Assembly (NCBI RefSeq): GCF_021026315.1
Contig: NZ_JAJNCX010000001.1
Coordinates: forward strand, 248,001 to 312,000
Direction of reading: 5' to 3'
From: Rhizobium sp. C4
GTDB lineage: Bacteria; Pseudomonadota; Alphaproteobacteria; Rhizobiales; Rhizobiaceae
Length of the DNA: 64,000 bases
Both the position numbers and the translations under genes were made by a program. This document shows, in pieces, positions 47,263-55,899 of this stretch (position 1 is the first letter of the stretch; each line of letters starts with the position of its first letter). The notes beneath the pieces are model-generated. The model was not told where the DNA came from, made no database searches, and saw only the letters and a program-made list of their open reading frames with translations.

Positions 47263-47661
47263 TCAGCCTGCGTCTCCGGCGCGCTCCTCCAGTGTTTCCC
47301 CGACGGTGCGCGCCCGCTCTTCCAGTTGCTTCTTGAGCTTGTCGAGCTCTTTTTCATCGAGCTTTTCGACGCCGACGAAACGGTTCTGCGCCGCACCGAC
47401 CAGAATGAGTTCATCGAGCTTGGCCTGAATTGCCTCGCTGTCCCGGTTCTGGGAATTCTGCAGCAGGAAGATCATCAGGAAGGTGATGATTGTCGTCGAG
47501 GTATTGATGACGAGCTGCCAGACATCCGAGAAGCCGAAGAGCGGACCGGTCACGGCCCATAGAACAACGATGGCGACCGCGAGCACGAAGGTCGCCGGAC
47601 GGCCGGCCAGTTTGGCAGTCTTGGTCGCGAATTTTGAAAAAATCTTGCTGACATCAGCCAT
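47263..47661 (-). CDS. Low-affinity iron permease family protein
   Basis: 132 residues; two membrane helices (about 22-45 and 52-68) with the family sequence WAVTGPLFGFSDVWQLVINTSTTIITFLMIFLLQNSQNRDSEAIQAKLDELI, then a charged coiled tail. The family is named for yeast Fet4-like low-affinity Fe/Cu uptake, but transport by these short bacterial proteins is unproven. Confidence 0.88.
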   Translation of the reverse strand: MADVSKIFSKFATKTAKLAGRPATFVLAVAIVVLWAVTGPLFGFSDVWQLVINTSTTIITFLMIFLLQNSQNRDSEAIQAKLDELILVGAAQNRFVGVEKLDEKELDKLKKQLEERARTVGETLEERAGDAG

Positions 47662-47739
47662 GGCACATCTCTCCCCGGGGCCACTTGACCCCGGGACGAG
47701 AACGTCTGGCGCGTCAGCTTGTTCCTGATGCCTCTCGCG

Positions 47740-49038
47740 TCAGGCCGGCTGCTCCGAAAGCGGCTGCGGCTTGCGGCCACGGTTGATCCCGAGAACCACG
47801 AGTGCGGCAATCAGGCAGGCGAAGCCCGCAATATAGACGGCTGGCATGAAGGTCTCGTAGTCGGTGCGGATATAGCCCGCCCCGAAGGTGGCCGTTGCCG
47901 CGCCGAGCTGGTGGGCGGCGAAGACCCAGCCGAAGACGATGTTGGCCTGCGCGCGACCGAAGTTTGCCACCGTCAGCTTGACCGTCGGCGGTACGGTCGC
48001 CACCCAGTCGAGCCCGTAGAAGACCGCGAAGAGCGACAGCGTGACATAATCGAAGCCGGACATGGAGAGCGCGATCAGCGACAGGCCGCGCAGACCATAG
48101 AACCAGAACAGAAGCCAGCGATTGTCAAAACGGTCGGAGAGCCAGCCGGCCCCCAGCGTGCCGATGAAATCGAAGATGCCGATCGTCGCGAGCAGGCCGG
48201 CAGCAGCCACCGGCAGGATGCCGAAATCGCCGCAGATGGAGATCCAGTGCGTCTGGACGAGCCCGTTGGTGCTGAGCCCGCAGACGAAGAAGGAGAAGAA
48301 CAGCGCCCAGAAGACTGGCTTGCCGATCGCCCCCCGCAGAACAACCAGCGGCGTCATCATCATTTCGCCAAAGGAGGCCGCGCGCGGCGGCGGGGGCTCA
48401 ATCGCCTTGCCGCCGAAGGGGGCTAGACCGACATCGGCCGGGTAGTTGCGCATGAAGGTCAGCATCAGCACGATGGCTGCGGCCAGGATCACCACCATGA
48501 GCGATAGCGCGGTGCGCCAGCCATAGTGCTCGGTGAGGCTTGCCAGGATCGGCAGGAAAATCAGCTGCCCGGTCGCGTTGCTGACCGTCATCAGGCCGAC
48601 GACGAGACCACGGCGTGATTCGAACCAGCGCGTTGCCACCGTCGCGCCCAGAACCAGCGCCGTCAGGCCCGTTCCCACGCCAACGAAGAGCCCCCAGAAG
48701 AGCATCAGCTGCCAGAGCTGCGTCATGAAAAGCGAGCAAAGAATGCCGATGGAGATCAGGGCGGCTGCGGTCGTCACCACGGCGCGAATGCCGAACTGGT
48801 TCATCAGCACGGCGGCAAACGGACCAAGCAGCCCGAATAGAACGAGACGGATTGCCATCGCGGTGGAGATTTCTTCCGTGGTCCAGCCGAACTCATTGCT
48901 GAGCGGCCGGATCAGGACACCCGCCGAGCCCATCGCGCCGGCCGTTGCCAGCATGGTGAGAAAGGTGATGCCGATGACCAGCCAGCCGTAATGTATGCCT
49001 CGGGCGGCAAGAAAGGCCGCGACTCGCTTCGACATCAT
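47740..49038 (-). CDS. MFS transporter
   Basis: 432 residues, twelve predicted helices in the monocarboxylate/oxalate-formate-antiporter-like branch (HYGWLVIGITFLTMLATAGAMGSAGVLIRPLSNEFGW at the N-terminus). Substrate unknown. GGAG six bases before the first of two ATGs. The MarR gene lies upstream on the same strand, and an operator resembling the MarR one sits 15-34 bp before the start, so it is probably controlled by that regulator. Confidence 0.9.
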   Translation of the reverse strand: MMSKRVAAFLAARGIHYGWLVIGITFLTMLATAGAMGSAGVLIRPLSNEFGWTTEEISTAMAIRLVLFGLLGPFAAVLMNQFGIRAVVTTAAALISIGILCSLFMTQLWQLMLFWGLFVGVGTGLTALVLGATVATRWFESRRGLVVGLMTVSNATGQLIFLPILASLTEHYGWRTALSLMVVILAAAIVLMLTFMRNYPADVGLAPFGGKAIEPPPPRAASFGEMMMTPLVVLRGAIGKPVFWALFFSFFVCGLSTNGLVQTHWISICGDFGILPVAAAGLLATIGIFDFIGTLGAGWLSDRFDNRWLLFWFYGLRGLSLIALSMSGFDYVTLSLFAVFYGLDWVATVPPTVKLTVANFGRAQANIVFGWVFAAHQLGAATATFGAGYIRTDYETFMPAVYIAGFACLIAALVVLGINRGRKPQPLSEQPA

Positions 49039-49052
49039 GTTGCTCTCCGTTG

Positions 49053-49072
49053 ATGCGGGTATATGCCCGCAT
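49053..49072. promoter_or_regulatory. Inverted-repeat operator before the MFS gene
   Basis: ATGCGGGTATATGCCCGCAT: 7-bp arms ATGCGGG/CCCGCAT around TATATG. A close relative lies at 49487-49506 before the MarR gene; the first twelve bases are identical. Located between the MarR stop and the MFS start. Confidence 0.7.
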
Positions 49073-49083
49073 TGGCGTAAAAA

Positions 49084-49485
49084 TTACAAGTCCCCAAGCG
49101 CCCCGATGAGGCGATCAAATTCCGCAGCTTCGAGCTTGGCCTCGATGCGAGCCTGCACGTCATTCCAGATCGGCATGGCGCGCTTCAAAAGGGCCTGTGC
49201 CTCATCGGTCAAGGTGAGTACCGTCTCCCGCTGGTCCTCCGGCGAAGCCGCCATCGCCACCAGGCCCATGCGCTGCAGAACCTTGGTGTTGCGGCCGACC
49301 GTCGAGCGGTCAAGCTCCAGAATTTCCCCCAGTTCCGTCAGCGAAACCGGCTGCTTGCGCTTGATGTTTCGCAACTGACTGAACTGCGACACCGTAATCC
49401 CAAGCGGCGCGAAGGCCTCGTCGTAGACGGCTGTCAGACGACGCGATACTTTGCGCAGCGCGATGCAGTAACACGGATGAGTCAT
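49084..49485 (-). CDS. MarR-family transcriptional regulator
   Basis: 133 residues from MTHPCYCIALRKVSRRLTAVYDEAFAPLGITVSQFSQL, winged HTH with LTELGEILELDRSTVGRNTKVLQRMGLV. Cysteines at residues 5 and 7 could act as redox sensors, as in some MarR proteins. The frame is open to a further ATG-like start at 49506, but that would lie inside the operator; ATG at 49485 is chosen. Likely represses itself and the downstream MFS transporter. Confidence 0.92.
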   Translation of the reverse strand: MTHPCYCIALRKVSRRLTAVYDEAFAPLGITVSQFSQLRNIKRKQPVSLTELGEILELDRSTVGRNTKVLQRMGLVAMAASPEDQRETVLTLTDEAQALLKRAMPIWNDVQARIEAKLEAAEFDRLIGALGDL

Positions 49486-49486
49486 G

Positions 49487-49506
49487 ATGCGGGTATATAC
49501 CTGCAA
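49487..49506. promoter_or_regulatory. Inverted-repeat operator before the MarR gene
   Basis: ATGCGGGTATATACCTGCAA contains the perfect 10-bp palindrome GGTATATACC, extended by GC/GC. It abuts the MarR start codon and shares ATGCGGGTATAT with the copy at 49053, consistent with autoregulation. Confidence 0.7.
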
Positions 49507-49555
49507 ATTGGCGGGTGCAAGACGGCTCGCGCCGTCCTGCGATCGCGGATGGGTT

Positions 49556-49900
49556 CTAAAGGCGGATCACGTAGTCCTTGCGGGTCGTCTCGATCACTTC
49601 CCAGGTTCCGGTGAAACCGGGGCGGACGATCATGCTGTCACCGGCCCTGAGGTGGACGGGCTCGCCGCCCTCCTCCGTCAGGATAGAGTGACCTTCGAGA
49701 ATGTGGAAATATTCCCATTCGTCATAGACGACGCGCCACTTGCCGGGCGTTGCCTGCCAGACGCCGGCATAAATGCCGCCGTCGGCTTCTTCGAAATTCC
49801 AGGTCGTGAAGCGGGGATCGCCGGAGATGAGCCGGTCGGGCGCGGGCGCGCCCTCCTCCGGCTCGATTGCGGACAGGTCGAATTTATAGGCCTTCGTCAT
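49556..49900 (-). CDS. Cupin-domain protein (Cupin_3/DUF861 type)
   Basis: 114 residues; small beta-barrel with the cupin pattern YDEWEYFHILEGHSILTEEGGEPVHLRAGDSMIVRPGFTGTWEV. Function unknown; may bind a metal or small acid. ATG at 49900, six bases after GGAG, is preferred to a start eight codons upstream. It follows metY on the same strand with 24 bp between. Confidence 0.88.
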   Translation of the reverse strand: MTKAYKFDLSAIEPEEGAPAPDRLISGDPRFTTWNFEEADGGIYAGVWQATPGKWRVVYDEWEYFHILEGHSILTEEGGEPVHLRAGDSMIVRPGFTGTWEVIETTRKDYVIRL

Positions 49901-49924
49901 GTCGGTCTCCGGCGTTCCTGTCAC

Positions 49925-51208
49925 TCAGACGGCTGCGAGCGACTGCTCAAGGTCGGCGACGATGTCGGCAGCATCCTCGATGCCGATCGACAGGCGAACA
50001 ACGTCCGGACCAGCGCCGGCTGCAATCTGCTGGGCTTCCGTCAGCTGCTTGTGCGTGGTCGATGCCGGATGGATGACCAGCGAGCGGGTGTCACCGATAT
50101 TGGCGAGATGCGAGAAGAGCTTGAGGCCTTCCACGAAGGTCTTGCCGGCGGCATAGCCACCCTTGAGACCGAAGGTGAAGACGGCGCCCGCGCCGCGCGG
50201 CGAATAGCGCTTCTGCAGGGCATTATTCGGGTCATCCGGCAGGCCGGAATAGGAAACCCAGCTGACCTTTTCATGTGCCTTGAGCCAGCTTGCGACCTGA
50301 AGGGCGTTTTCGCAATGACGCTGCATGCGCAGCGGCAGCGTCTCGATGCCGGTCAGGAGCTGGAAGGCGTTGAAGGGCGAGATCGAGGGTCCGAAATCGC
50401 GCAGGCCGAGAACGCGGGCAGCGATGGCGAAGGCGAAATTGCCGAAGACCTGATGCAGCACGAGACCGTTATATTCCGGACGCGGCTGGGACAGCATCGG
50501 ATAGTTGCCGGATTTCGACCAGTCGAACGTGCCGCCATCGACCAGAATGCCGCCCATGGAATTGCCATGGCCGCCCATGAACTTGGTCAGCGAGTGAACG
50601 ACGATGTCGGCGCCATGCTCCAGCGGACGAATGAGATACGGCGTCGCCATCGTGTTGTCGACGATGAGCGGCAGGCCGTGCTTGTGCGCGACTTCGGCAA
50701 TGGCTGCGATATCGACAAAGGTGCCGCCCGGATTGGCGAGGCTTTCAATGAAAACCGCGCGGGTGTCGGCGTCGATCTGGCGTTCGAGTTCGGCGAGATC
50801 GAAGGGATCGGCCCAGCGCACCTGCCAGCCGAAGTTCTTGAAGGCATGGCCGAACTGGTTGATCGAGCCGCCATAGAGGCGCTTGGCCGCGACGAAATTC
50901 TTGCCCGGCTCCATGATCGTGTGGAAGATCAGCAGCTGTGCGGCATGGCCGGAGGCCGTGGCCAGCGCTGCCGTGCCGCCTTCAAGGGCCGCGACCTTTT
51001 CTTCCAGAACCGCCTGCGTCGGGTTCATGATGCGCGTGTAGATGTTGCCGAACTGCTGGAGGCCGAACAGCGCTGCAGCGTGGTCGGAATCGTTAAAGAC
51101 GAAGCTGGTCGTCTGATAGATCGGCGTGGCGCGCGCGCCGGTCGTCGGATCCGGCTTGGCACCGGCATGAACGGCAAGCGTGGAAAAACCCGGAGTGGTG
51201 GCGGTCAT
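49925..51208 (-). CDS. metY: O-acetylhomoserine aminocarboxypropyltransferase (sulfhydrylase)
   Basis: 427-residue PLP enzyme of the Cys/Met metabolism family; converts O-acetylhomoserine and sulfide (or methanethiol) to homocysteine (or methionine). Reads GFSTLAVHAGAKPDPTTGARATPIYQTTSFVF, NIYTRIMNPTQAVLEEKVAALEGG, the PLP lysine in HSLTKFMGGHG and the late SVRLSIGIED-type PDVVRLSIGIEDAADI. GGGAGGATCAAAG precedes the ATG. No SAM riboswitch was recognised in the 220 bp upstream. Could be called metZ in some annotations. Confidence 0.92.
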   Translation of the reverse strand: MTATTPGFSTLAVHAGAKPDPTTGARATPIYQTTSFVFNDSDHAAALFGLQQFGNIYTRIMNPTQAVLEEKVAALEGGTAALATASGHAAQLLIFHTIMEPGKNFVAAKRLYGGSINQFGHAFKNFGWQVRWADPFDLAELERQIDADTRAVFIESLANPGGTFVDIAAIAEVAHKHGLPLIVDNTMATPYLIRPLEHGADIVVHSLTKFMGGHGNSMGGILVDGGTFDWSKSGNYPMLSQPRPEYNGLVLHQVFGNFAFAIAARVLGLRDFGPSISPFNAFQLLTGIETLPLRMQRHCENALQVASWLKAHEKVSWVSYSGLPDDPNNALQKRYSPRGAGAVFTFGLKGGYAAGKTFVEGLKLFSHLANIGDTRSLVIHPASTTHKQLTEAQQIAAGAGPDVVRLSIGIEDAADIVADLEQSLAAV

Positions 51209-51432
51209 CTTTGATCCTCCCGAAGAGATGTTTCTTTGAACCGAGGCTGTAACGGGTAACAGGTCATTTCGGGCCGTGCGAGGATTTATTGTCTAATTCA
51301 AAGGGCAAAATTGGAAAGCCTAAGTGGCGATCGGCCAGGCCAGAGAAACGCGCTGACGAGACTTGATCAGGATCAAGGCGGAAAGGCTCTCGTCGATCAA
51401 AAATGGCGGAAAGCAAGTTGAGGAGAGCCCCA

Positions 51433-51873
51433 ATGCCGCACGCCATGGCCAAAACCGAGCACAATGTCTTCCAGAGCCTTCGTGGCCGGGTTCAGTCCTG
51501 GTGGCAGGAACGGCAGGAGATCGCGCGCGAACTTGATGAGCTTTCAGCGCTCGGGGATCAGGGGCTGGCAATGCTGGCGACCGATGTCGGCGTGAACCCG
51601 CAGATGCTGGCGGCCATCGTGCGCCACGGCGCCTCTGCCGCCGACGACATGGAGCGCCTGATGCGGGCGCTCAATATCGACCCGGATGCCGTCCACTATG
51701 ACGAGCCTGGCCTTTATCGCGGCCTGCAGACGGCCTGCGCACTTTGCGAGGACAAGGGCCGCTGCCGTCACGAGCTCGATGCCGGGACGGCGTCCGAGAA
51801 CTACGCGCATTTCTGCCCCAACCATGAGACGATGAGCGAATTGCGCGCGCATCCGGAGTTTCAGCAGGGCTGA
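51433..51873 (+). CDS. DUF6455-type protein
   Basis: 146 residues. Conserved cysteines in ACALCEDKGRCRHEL and YAHFCPNHETM suggest a metal or cluster site; the N-terminal half is helical (SALGDQGLAMLATDVGV). Matches a family of unknown function seen in alphaproteobacteria. ATG at 51433 has AGGAG six bases upstream; the frame is open ten codons further. Divergent from metY and convergent with the CoA-binding gene. Confidence 0.8.
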   Translation: MPHAMAKTEHNVFQSLRGRVQSWWQERQEIARELDELSALGDQGLAMLATDVGVNPQMLAAIVRHGASAADDMERLMRALNIDPDAVHYDEPGLYRGLQTACALCEDKGRCRHELDAGTASENYAHFCPNHETMSELRAHPEFQQG

Positions 51874-51882
51874 ACAGCGATC

Positions 51883-52326
51883 TCAGAGGCCGAGGCGCGG
51901 GATCTCGATTGCGGGGCAACGGTTCATGACAACCGTGATGCCCTTCTCCTCGGCACGCGCCGCGGCCGCATCATCGCGCACGCCGAGCTGGCCCCAGATA
52001 TATCTGGGATGCGATTTCATCTTGAAGACATCATCGATCACATCACCCATCTGCTCCGGTGCGCGGAACACGTCGATCATGTCGACCGGGACATCGATAT
52101 CGGCGAGGTTTGCAACAACCGTCTGGCCGTGGATCTGCTTGCCGGCCTGACCGGGATTGACCGGGATGACCTTGTATCCCTTCCTCAGCAGAGTGGCCAT
52201 CACGCCATAGCTCGGCCGCTCGGGCTTGGGCGATGCACCCACCAGCGCGATCGTCTTCGTTGACGTCAGAATATTTCGTATAAGATCATCGGGATAAAAA
52301 TCGTGGTTCACGCTCGCCTCCGCCAC
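51883..52326 (-). CDS. CoA-binding domain protein (YccU-like)
   Basis: 147 residues; a single CoA-binding Rossmann domain: TIALVGASPKPERPSYGVMATLLRKGYKVIPVNPG, then WGQLGVRDDAAAARAEEKGITVVMNRCPAIE. Role unknown; in rhizobia it is often found near metY as here. Confidence 0.92.
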   Translation of the reverse strand: MAEASVNHDFYPDDLIRNILTSTKTIALVGASPKPERPSYGVMATLLRKGYKVIPVNPGQAGKQIHGQTVVANLADIDVPVDMIDVFRAPEQMGDVIDDVFKMKSHPRYIWGQLGVRDDAAAARAEEKGITVVMNRCPAIEIPRLGL

Positions 52327-52410
52327 AAGTGGGCCGCCTTAATGGGGAACAGTTTGCTCCCCTATTCCGTTCATATTGAAATCCCCGACCCGAATTGAAA
52401 GGGCAGTCCG

Positions 52411-52749
52411 ATGATAAAGTTCATGCTCCCTGTCGCTGCCGCCCTTGCCGTCACGATGACGGCCGGTCAGGCAGGCGCGATTTCCCGATACAATTCGACG
52501 ACCATGAGCTGCGAGCGGGTTCAGGGCATCCTCGCGACGCAGAAGGCCGCCATCTTCCGCTATCCCTCGAAGCGGGTGGCAAACCTCCCGCTCTACGACC
52601 GCTATGTGCGCAGCGGCGCCTATTGCGGACCGCATCAGGTCGCAGAACAGGTGACCATTCCCTCGGCAAACGGCCAGTGCCCGGTGCTTCATTGCATCCA
52701 GGAGCCGGACCCGTGCGACGATATCTTCTCGGTCTTCTGCCGCCGGTGA
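52411..52749 (+). CDS. Small secreted cysteine-containing protein
   Basis: 112 residues. Signal peptide of about 23 residues (MIKFMLPVAAALAVTMTAGQAGA) and a short mature part with six cysteines (MSCERV, AYCGPH, GQCPVLHC, DPCDDI, VFCRR), likely disulfide-bonded in the periplasm. No function recognised. Convergent with the VOC gene, 4 bp between stops. Confidence 0.78.
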   Translation: MIKFMLPVAAALAVTMTAGQAGAISRYNSTTMSCERVQGILATQKAAIFRYPSKRVANLPLYDRYVRSGAYCGPHQVAEQVTIPSANGQCPVLHCIQEPDPCDDIFSVFCRR

Positions 52750-52753
52750 GCTC

Positions 52754-53185
52754 CTATTCCGGCATGACGAGGTGGCCGGACGCATCCTGCTGCACGAAAG
52801 GATTGCAGGCGACTTCCCAGAGGTGGCCATCGGGATCGGCAAAATATCCGGAATAGCCGCCCCAGAAGACCTTCTCCGGTGGCTTGACCGGCGTTGCACC
52901 GCAGGACAGTGCGAACTTGTAGACCGCATCCACCCCGATCTCGCTTGCGACATTGTGGGCAAGCGTCACACCGGAGAAGCCTTTCGGCGTGTTCTCGACA
53001 TGCGCATCCTCGGCCAGTGAACCCCTTGAGAACAAGGCGAGCACGGTTCCCTTCAGCTGAATGAAGGTAATCGCGTCCTGCGAAGCCGAGCTCTTCTTCC
53101 AGCCAAGCCGCTCGTAAAACTCGGTCGAGCGCTGGACATCCTCCACGCCGAGCGTGATGAGGGAAATACGCGGATCCAGAGACAA
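52754..53185 (-). CDS. VOC-family (glyoxalase/bleomycin-resistance-like) protein
   Basis: 143 residues; paired beta-alpha-beta units from RISLITLGVEDVQRSTEFYERLGW to VFWGGYSGYFADPDGHLWEVACNP, the usual VOC signature. Start is TTG at 53185, six bases after AAGGAG; the frame is open 19 codons further but with no good site. Substrate unknown. Confidence 0.85.
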   Translation of the reverse strand: MSLDPRISLITLGVEDVQRSTEFYERLGWKKSSASQDAITFIQLKGTVLALFSRGSLAEDAHVENTPKGFSGVTLAHNVASEIGVDAVYKFALSCGATPVKPPEKVFWGGYSGYFADPDGHLWEVACNPFVQQDASGHLVMPE

Positions 53186-53328
53186 TTCGTTCTCCTTATG
53201 TTCACATTTGCCGACCATATACGGAGTTTTCTGGCCTGACAAGACGGCAGAACGACGACCGCTTGACGCCGAACGATGACGGGCGCACTGTCACGCAACT
53301 GTCATATTTCATTCCTGCCGGTGTTCCC

Positions 53329-54165
53329 TTGCCTTTCGATGTCGCGCTCCTGGTGCTCCTTGGCGCCCTCTTCCATGCCAGCTGGAATGCCATCATCAAG
53401 GGCGGCGAGGACAAGGTTCTCAATACGGCGATGATTTCTCTTGGTGCAGCGGTGATCTCGCTGATTGTCCTGCCCTTCTTCCCGATGCCCGGTTGGCAGA
53501 TCTGGCCTTTCCTGATGGCCTCGGTCGTCTTGCAGACGATCTATTTCCTGCTGATTGCCGCAAGCTACCGGCTGGGAGACATCGCGCTTGTCTATCCGCT
53601 GATGCGCGGCGCGGCTCCGCTTGTCGTGACGGCCTTGAGCTTCACCGTCTTCGGCGAGACCGTTTCGACCCACGCCCTGATCGGCATCGGCTGCATTTCC
53701 GGCGGCATCTTCATCATGGCGCTGGGCGTTCGCGCCAATAGCGCCAAGGCTGCGGGTCTGGCGCTGCTCAATGCGGTGATGATCGGCATGTACACGCTTT
53801 TCGACGCCTGGGGCGCGCGCACGGCCAATGATCCGATCTCCTATGTGCTGTGGATTTCGATCCTGCCGCCGATCGTGCTCTTCGGATATGCGCTCTACAC
53901 GCGTGGCCGTGTCCGCGTCAGCGAACATCTGAAAACAAACTGGTGGCGGGCGGCGATTGGCGGCGCGGGCTCCATCGGATCTTATGGCGTTGCGCTCTGG
54001 GCGATGACGAAAGCGCCGGTCGCGCTGGTCGCCGCGTTGCGCGAGACATCCATCGTCTTCGCGCTTCTGATCTCCATCTTCGTCTTCCGCGAAAACGGCA
54101 CCATCTGGCGCTATGTGGCCGGCGGCGTGATTACCGCCGGCGCGCTGGCATTGAAACTCGCTTAG
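53329..54165 (+). CDS. EamA/DMT-family transporter
   Basis: About 278 residues, ten helices in two EamA repeats (LPFDVALLVLLGALFHASWNAIIKGGEDK..., second from about 130). Probably exports a metabolite. The start is uncertain: the frame opens at a TTG at 53263, but family members begin near LPFDVALLVLLG, so TTG at 53329 is used here although its ribosome site is weak. Its stop overlaps the convergent GST stop by 4 bp. Confidence 0.85.
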   Translation: MPFDVALLVLLGALFHASWNAIIKGGEDKVLNTAMISLGAAVISLIVLPFFPMPGWQIWPFLMASVVLQTIYFLLIAASYRLGDIALVYPLMRGAAPLVVTALSFTVFGETVSTHALIGIGCISGGIFIMALGVRANSAKAAGLALLNAVMIGMYTLFDAWGARTANDPISYVLWISILPPIVLFGYALYTRGRVRVSEHLKTNWWRAAIGGAGSIGSYGVALWAMTKAPVALVAALRETSIVFALLISIFVFRENGTIWRYVAGGVITAGALALKLA

Positions 54166-54812
54166 GCCTTTGCGGCGGCCAGAGCCGCATGCTTCTCCGC
54201 AAAGGCGACATCCTCATTCCACACCTTGGCGAAGGATGGGCGGGATGCAATCCGGTCGCGATATTCGACGAAGCGCGGGCGCTGCGGCACGATGCCGAAC
54301 ATCATCGTCCAGTTGAGCGCGACGCCCCACTGGATGTCGGCAAGGCTCAGCCGGTCGCCCAGAATATAGGGACCTTTCGACAGGGCGCCTTCGAGCGTAT
54401 CCAGCATCAGGTCATAGGTCCCGTAGACCGACTGGGTGATCGGACCGGGATCGACGTTTCTGAACTTGTCCATGAGTGCCGGCTCGAAGCAGGCCGCGTA
54501 GTAAACCAGCCAGCGCAGATAGGGCCCGCGGTCCGGATCATCGACAGCCGGCGTCAGGCCTGCCTGGGGAAAGAGATCGCCGAGATAGATGGCAATCGCC
54601 ACCTGCTCCGTGACCAGCTTGCCGCGATGTTCGATCGCCGGCACCTTGCCGAGCGGGTTGATCCCCAGATAGCCGGGCTCGCGGTTTTCGCCCGTCTTCA
54701 TGTTCATGACATGAAGATCGTAGGGCGCGCCGAGCTCTTCCAGAATGATCCGCGTGCCGGCGGCGCGGGTTTGCGGCATGTAGTGGAGCGTGATGTGGTC
54801 GTTGCCGGTCAT
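54162..54812 (-). CDS. Glutathione S-transferase family protein
   Basis: 216 residues; N-terminal thioredoxin-like domain (ITLHYMPQTRAAGTRIILEELGAPYDLHVMNM, NPLGKVPAIEHRGKLVTEQVAIAIYLGD) and C-terminal helical domain (YILGDRLSLADIQWGVALNW). Divergent from the WYL-family regulator gene, with an inverted repeat between them, so it is the likely target of that regulator. Confidence 0.92.
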   Translation of the reverse strand: MTGNDHITLHYMPQTRAAGTRIILEELGAPYDLHVMNMKTGENREPGYLGINPLGKVPAIEHRGKLVTEQVAIAIYLGDLFPQAGLTPAVDDPDRGPYLRWLVYYAACFEPALMDKFRNVDPGPITQSVYGTYDLMLDTLEGALSKGPYILGDRLSLADIQWGVALNWTMMFGIVPQRPRFVEYRDRIASRPSFAKVWNEDVAFAEKHAALAAAKA

Positions 54813-54843
54813 GGTGTCTCTCTCCTCGTTCGATTGACGATCA

Positions 54844-54870
54844 TGTCAGGTTACGTCCCCATACCTGTCA
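54844..54870. promoter_or_regulatory. Inverted repeat in the divergent GST / WYL-regulator promoter
   Basis: TGTCAGGT (54844-54851) and ACCTGTCA (54863-54870) form an inverted repeat with one mismatch and an 11-bp spacer. The size and place fit an operator for the adjacent YafY-type regulator. Confidence 0.4.
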
Positions 54871-54925
54871 GAATATGTCATATTCATTCCGGCACGATCG
54901 CGAAAATTTTCGGAGACACTGACCT

Positions 54926-55899
54926 ATGCGGGCGAGCCGCCTCATCAACATCCTGACAACACTGCAGGCCCGCGGCCTTGTGACCGCGACCGAGCTCAGC
55001 GAAGAGAATGGCGTGTCGCTGCGCACCATCTATCGCGATATCGACCAGCTCTCGCTTGCCGGCATTCCCGTCTATAGCGAGCGTGGTCCGGAGGGCGGCT
55101 ATCGGCTGCTCGATGGCTATCGCGTGCGGCTGAACGGGCTTTCGACCAAGGAGGCGCAGGCGCTGTTCCTGAGTGGCCTGCCCGGCCCTGCACCGACCTC
55201 GGGCTTGGCGCAGTGATGGCGAGCGCGGAGAAGAAGCTTGCCGTCGCGCTGCCGGAAGATCTGCGCAAGAGTGCCGCCGCGATGCGCAGCCGTTTTCATC
55301 TCGACACGATCGCCTGGTTTGGCGAGGGTGAACAGCCGGCGCATCTGGAGGCGATCACGGATGCGGTCTGGAACCACAAGGTCATCCGCATGCGCTACCA
55401 GACATGGCGCAAGGAAAAGACGATCGAGACGCAGCCGCTCGGCCTCGTGCTGAAGGGGGGTGCCTGGTATCTGGTCGCACGCTCAAAGGATGCGGCGCTG
55501 ACCTATCGCATCGCCCGCATCCTCGATCTGATCGTCACCGAGGAGACATTCGAGCCGCCCCGCGATTTCGATCTCGCCGCCCATTGGCGCGACAATACCG
55601 AGCGGCTGGATGCGGAAATGCATCCGAACGTCGCCCGCGTGCGGCTTTCCGACTGGGGCGCAAAGATGCTGCCCCATTTCAACAGCGGTTACGCGAACAA
55701 GCGCATGGAAATGAGCGAGCCGGGGCCCGACGGATGGCGCGAAGCGACCTTGCCCATCGGCTCCGCCCGGCAGGCGGCAACGGAGTTCCTGCGGCTTGGC
55801 CCCGAAATCGAGGTTCTGGAGCCGCAGGAGGTTCGCGACATGGTGGCCGCGATGGCCGCGAGAATGGTGGCGATTTATTCGCCCGTCCATTCGGCGTGA
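54926..55899 (+). pseudogene. YafY-type HTH/WYL-domain regulator, interrupted by a one-base frameshift
   Basis: The first frame (54926-55216) encodes the HTH part MRASRLINILTTLQARGLVTATELSEENGVSLRTIYRDIDQL and the start of the linker, then goes wrong as GLPGPAPTSGLAQ and stops. The second (to 55899) carries AVMASAEKKLAVALP and the WYL domain. One G added at about 55195-55196 gives GLPGPAPDLGLGAVMASAEKKL, the family sequence, and one protein of about 324 residues. As given, only a truncated HTH peptide would be made. Mutation and sequencing error cannot be separated. The end overlaps the convergent crotonase-like gene by 25 bp. Confidence 0.85.

Noticed and set aside
51209-51432. SAM-II or other SAM riboswitch before metY
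   Set aside because: The conserved bases of SAM-II were not found on the minus strand.
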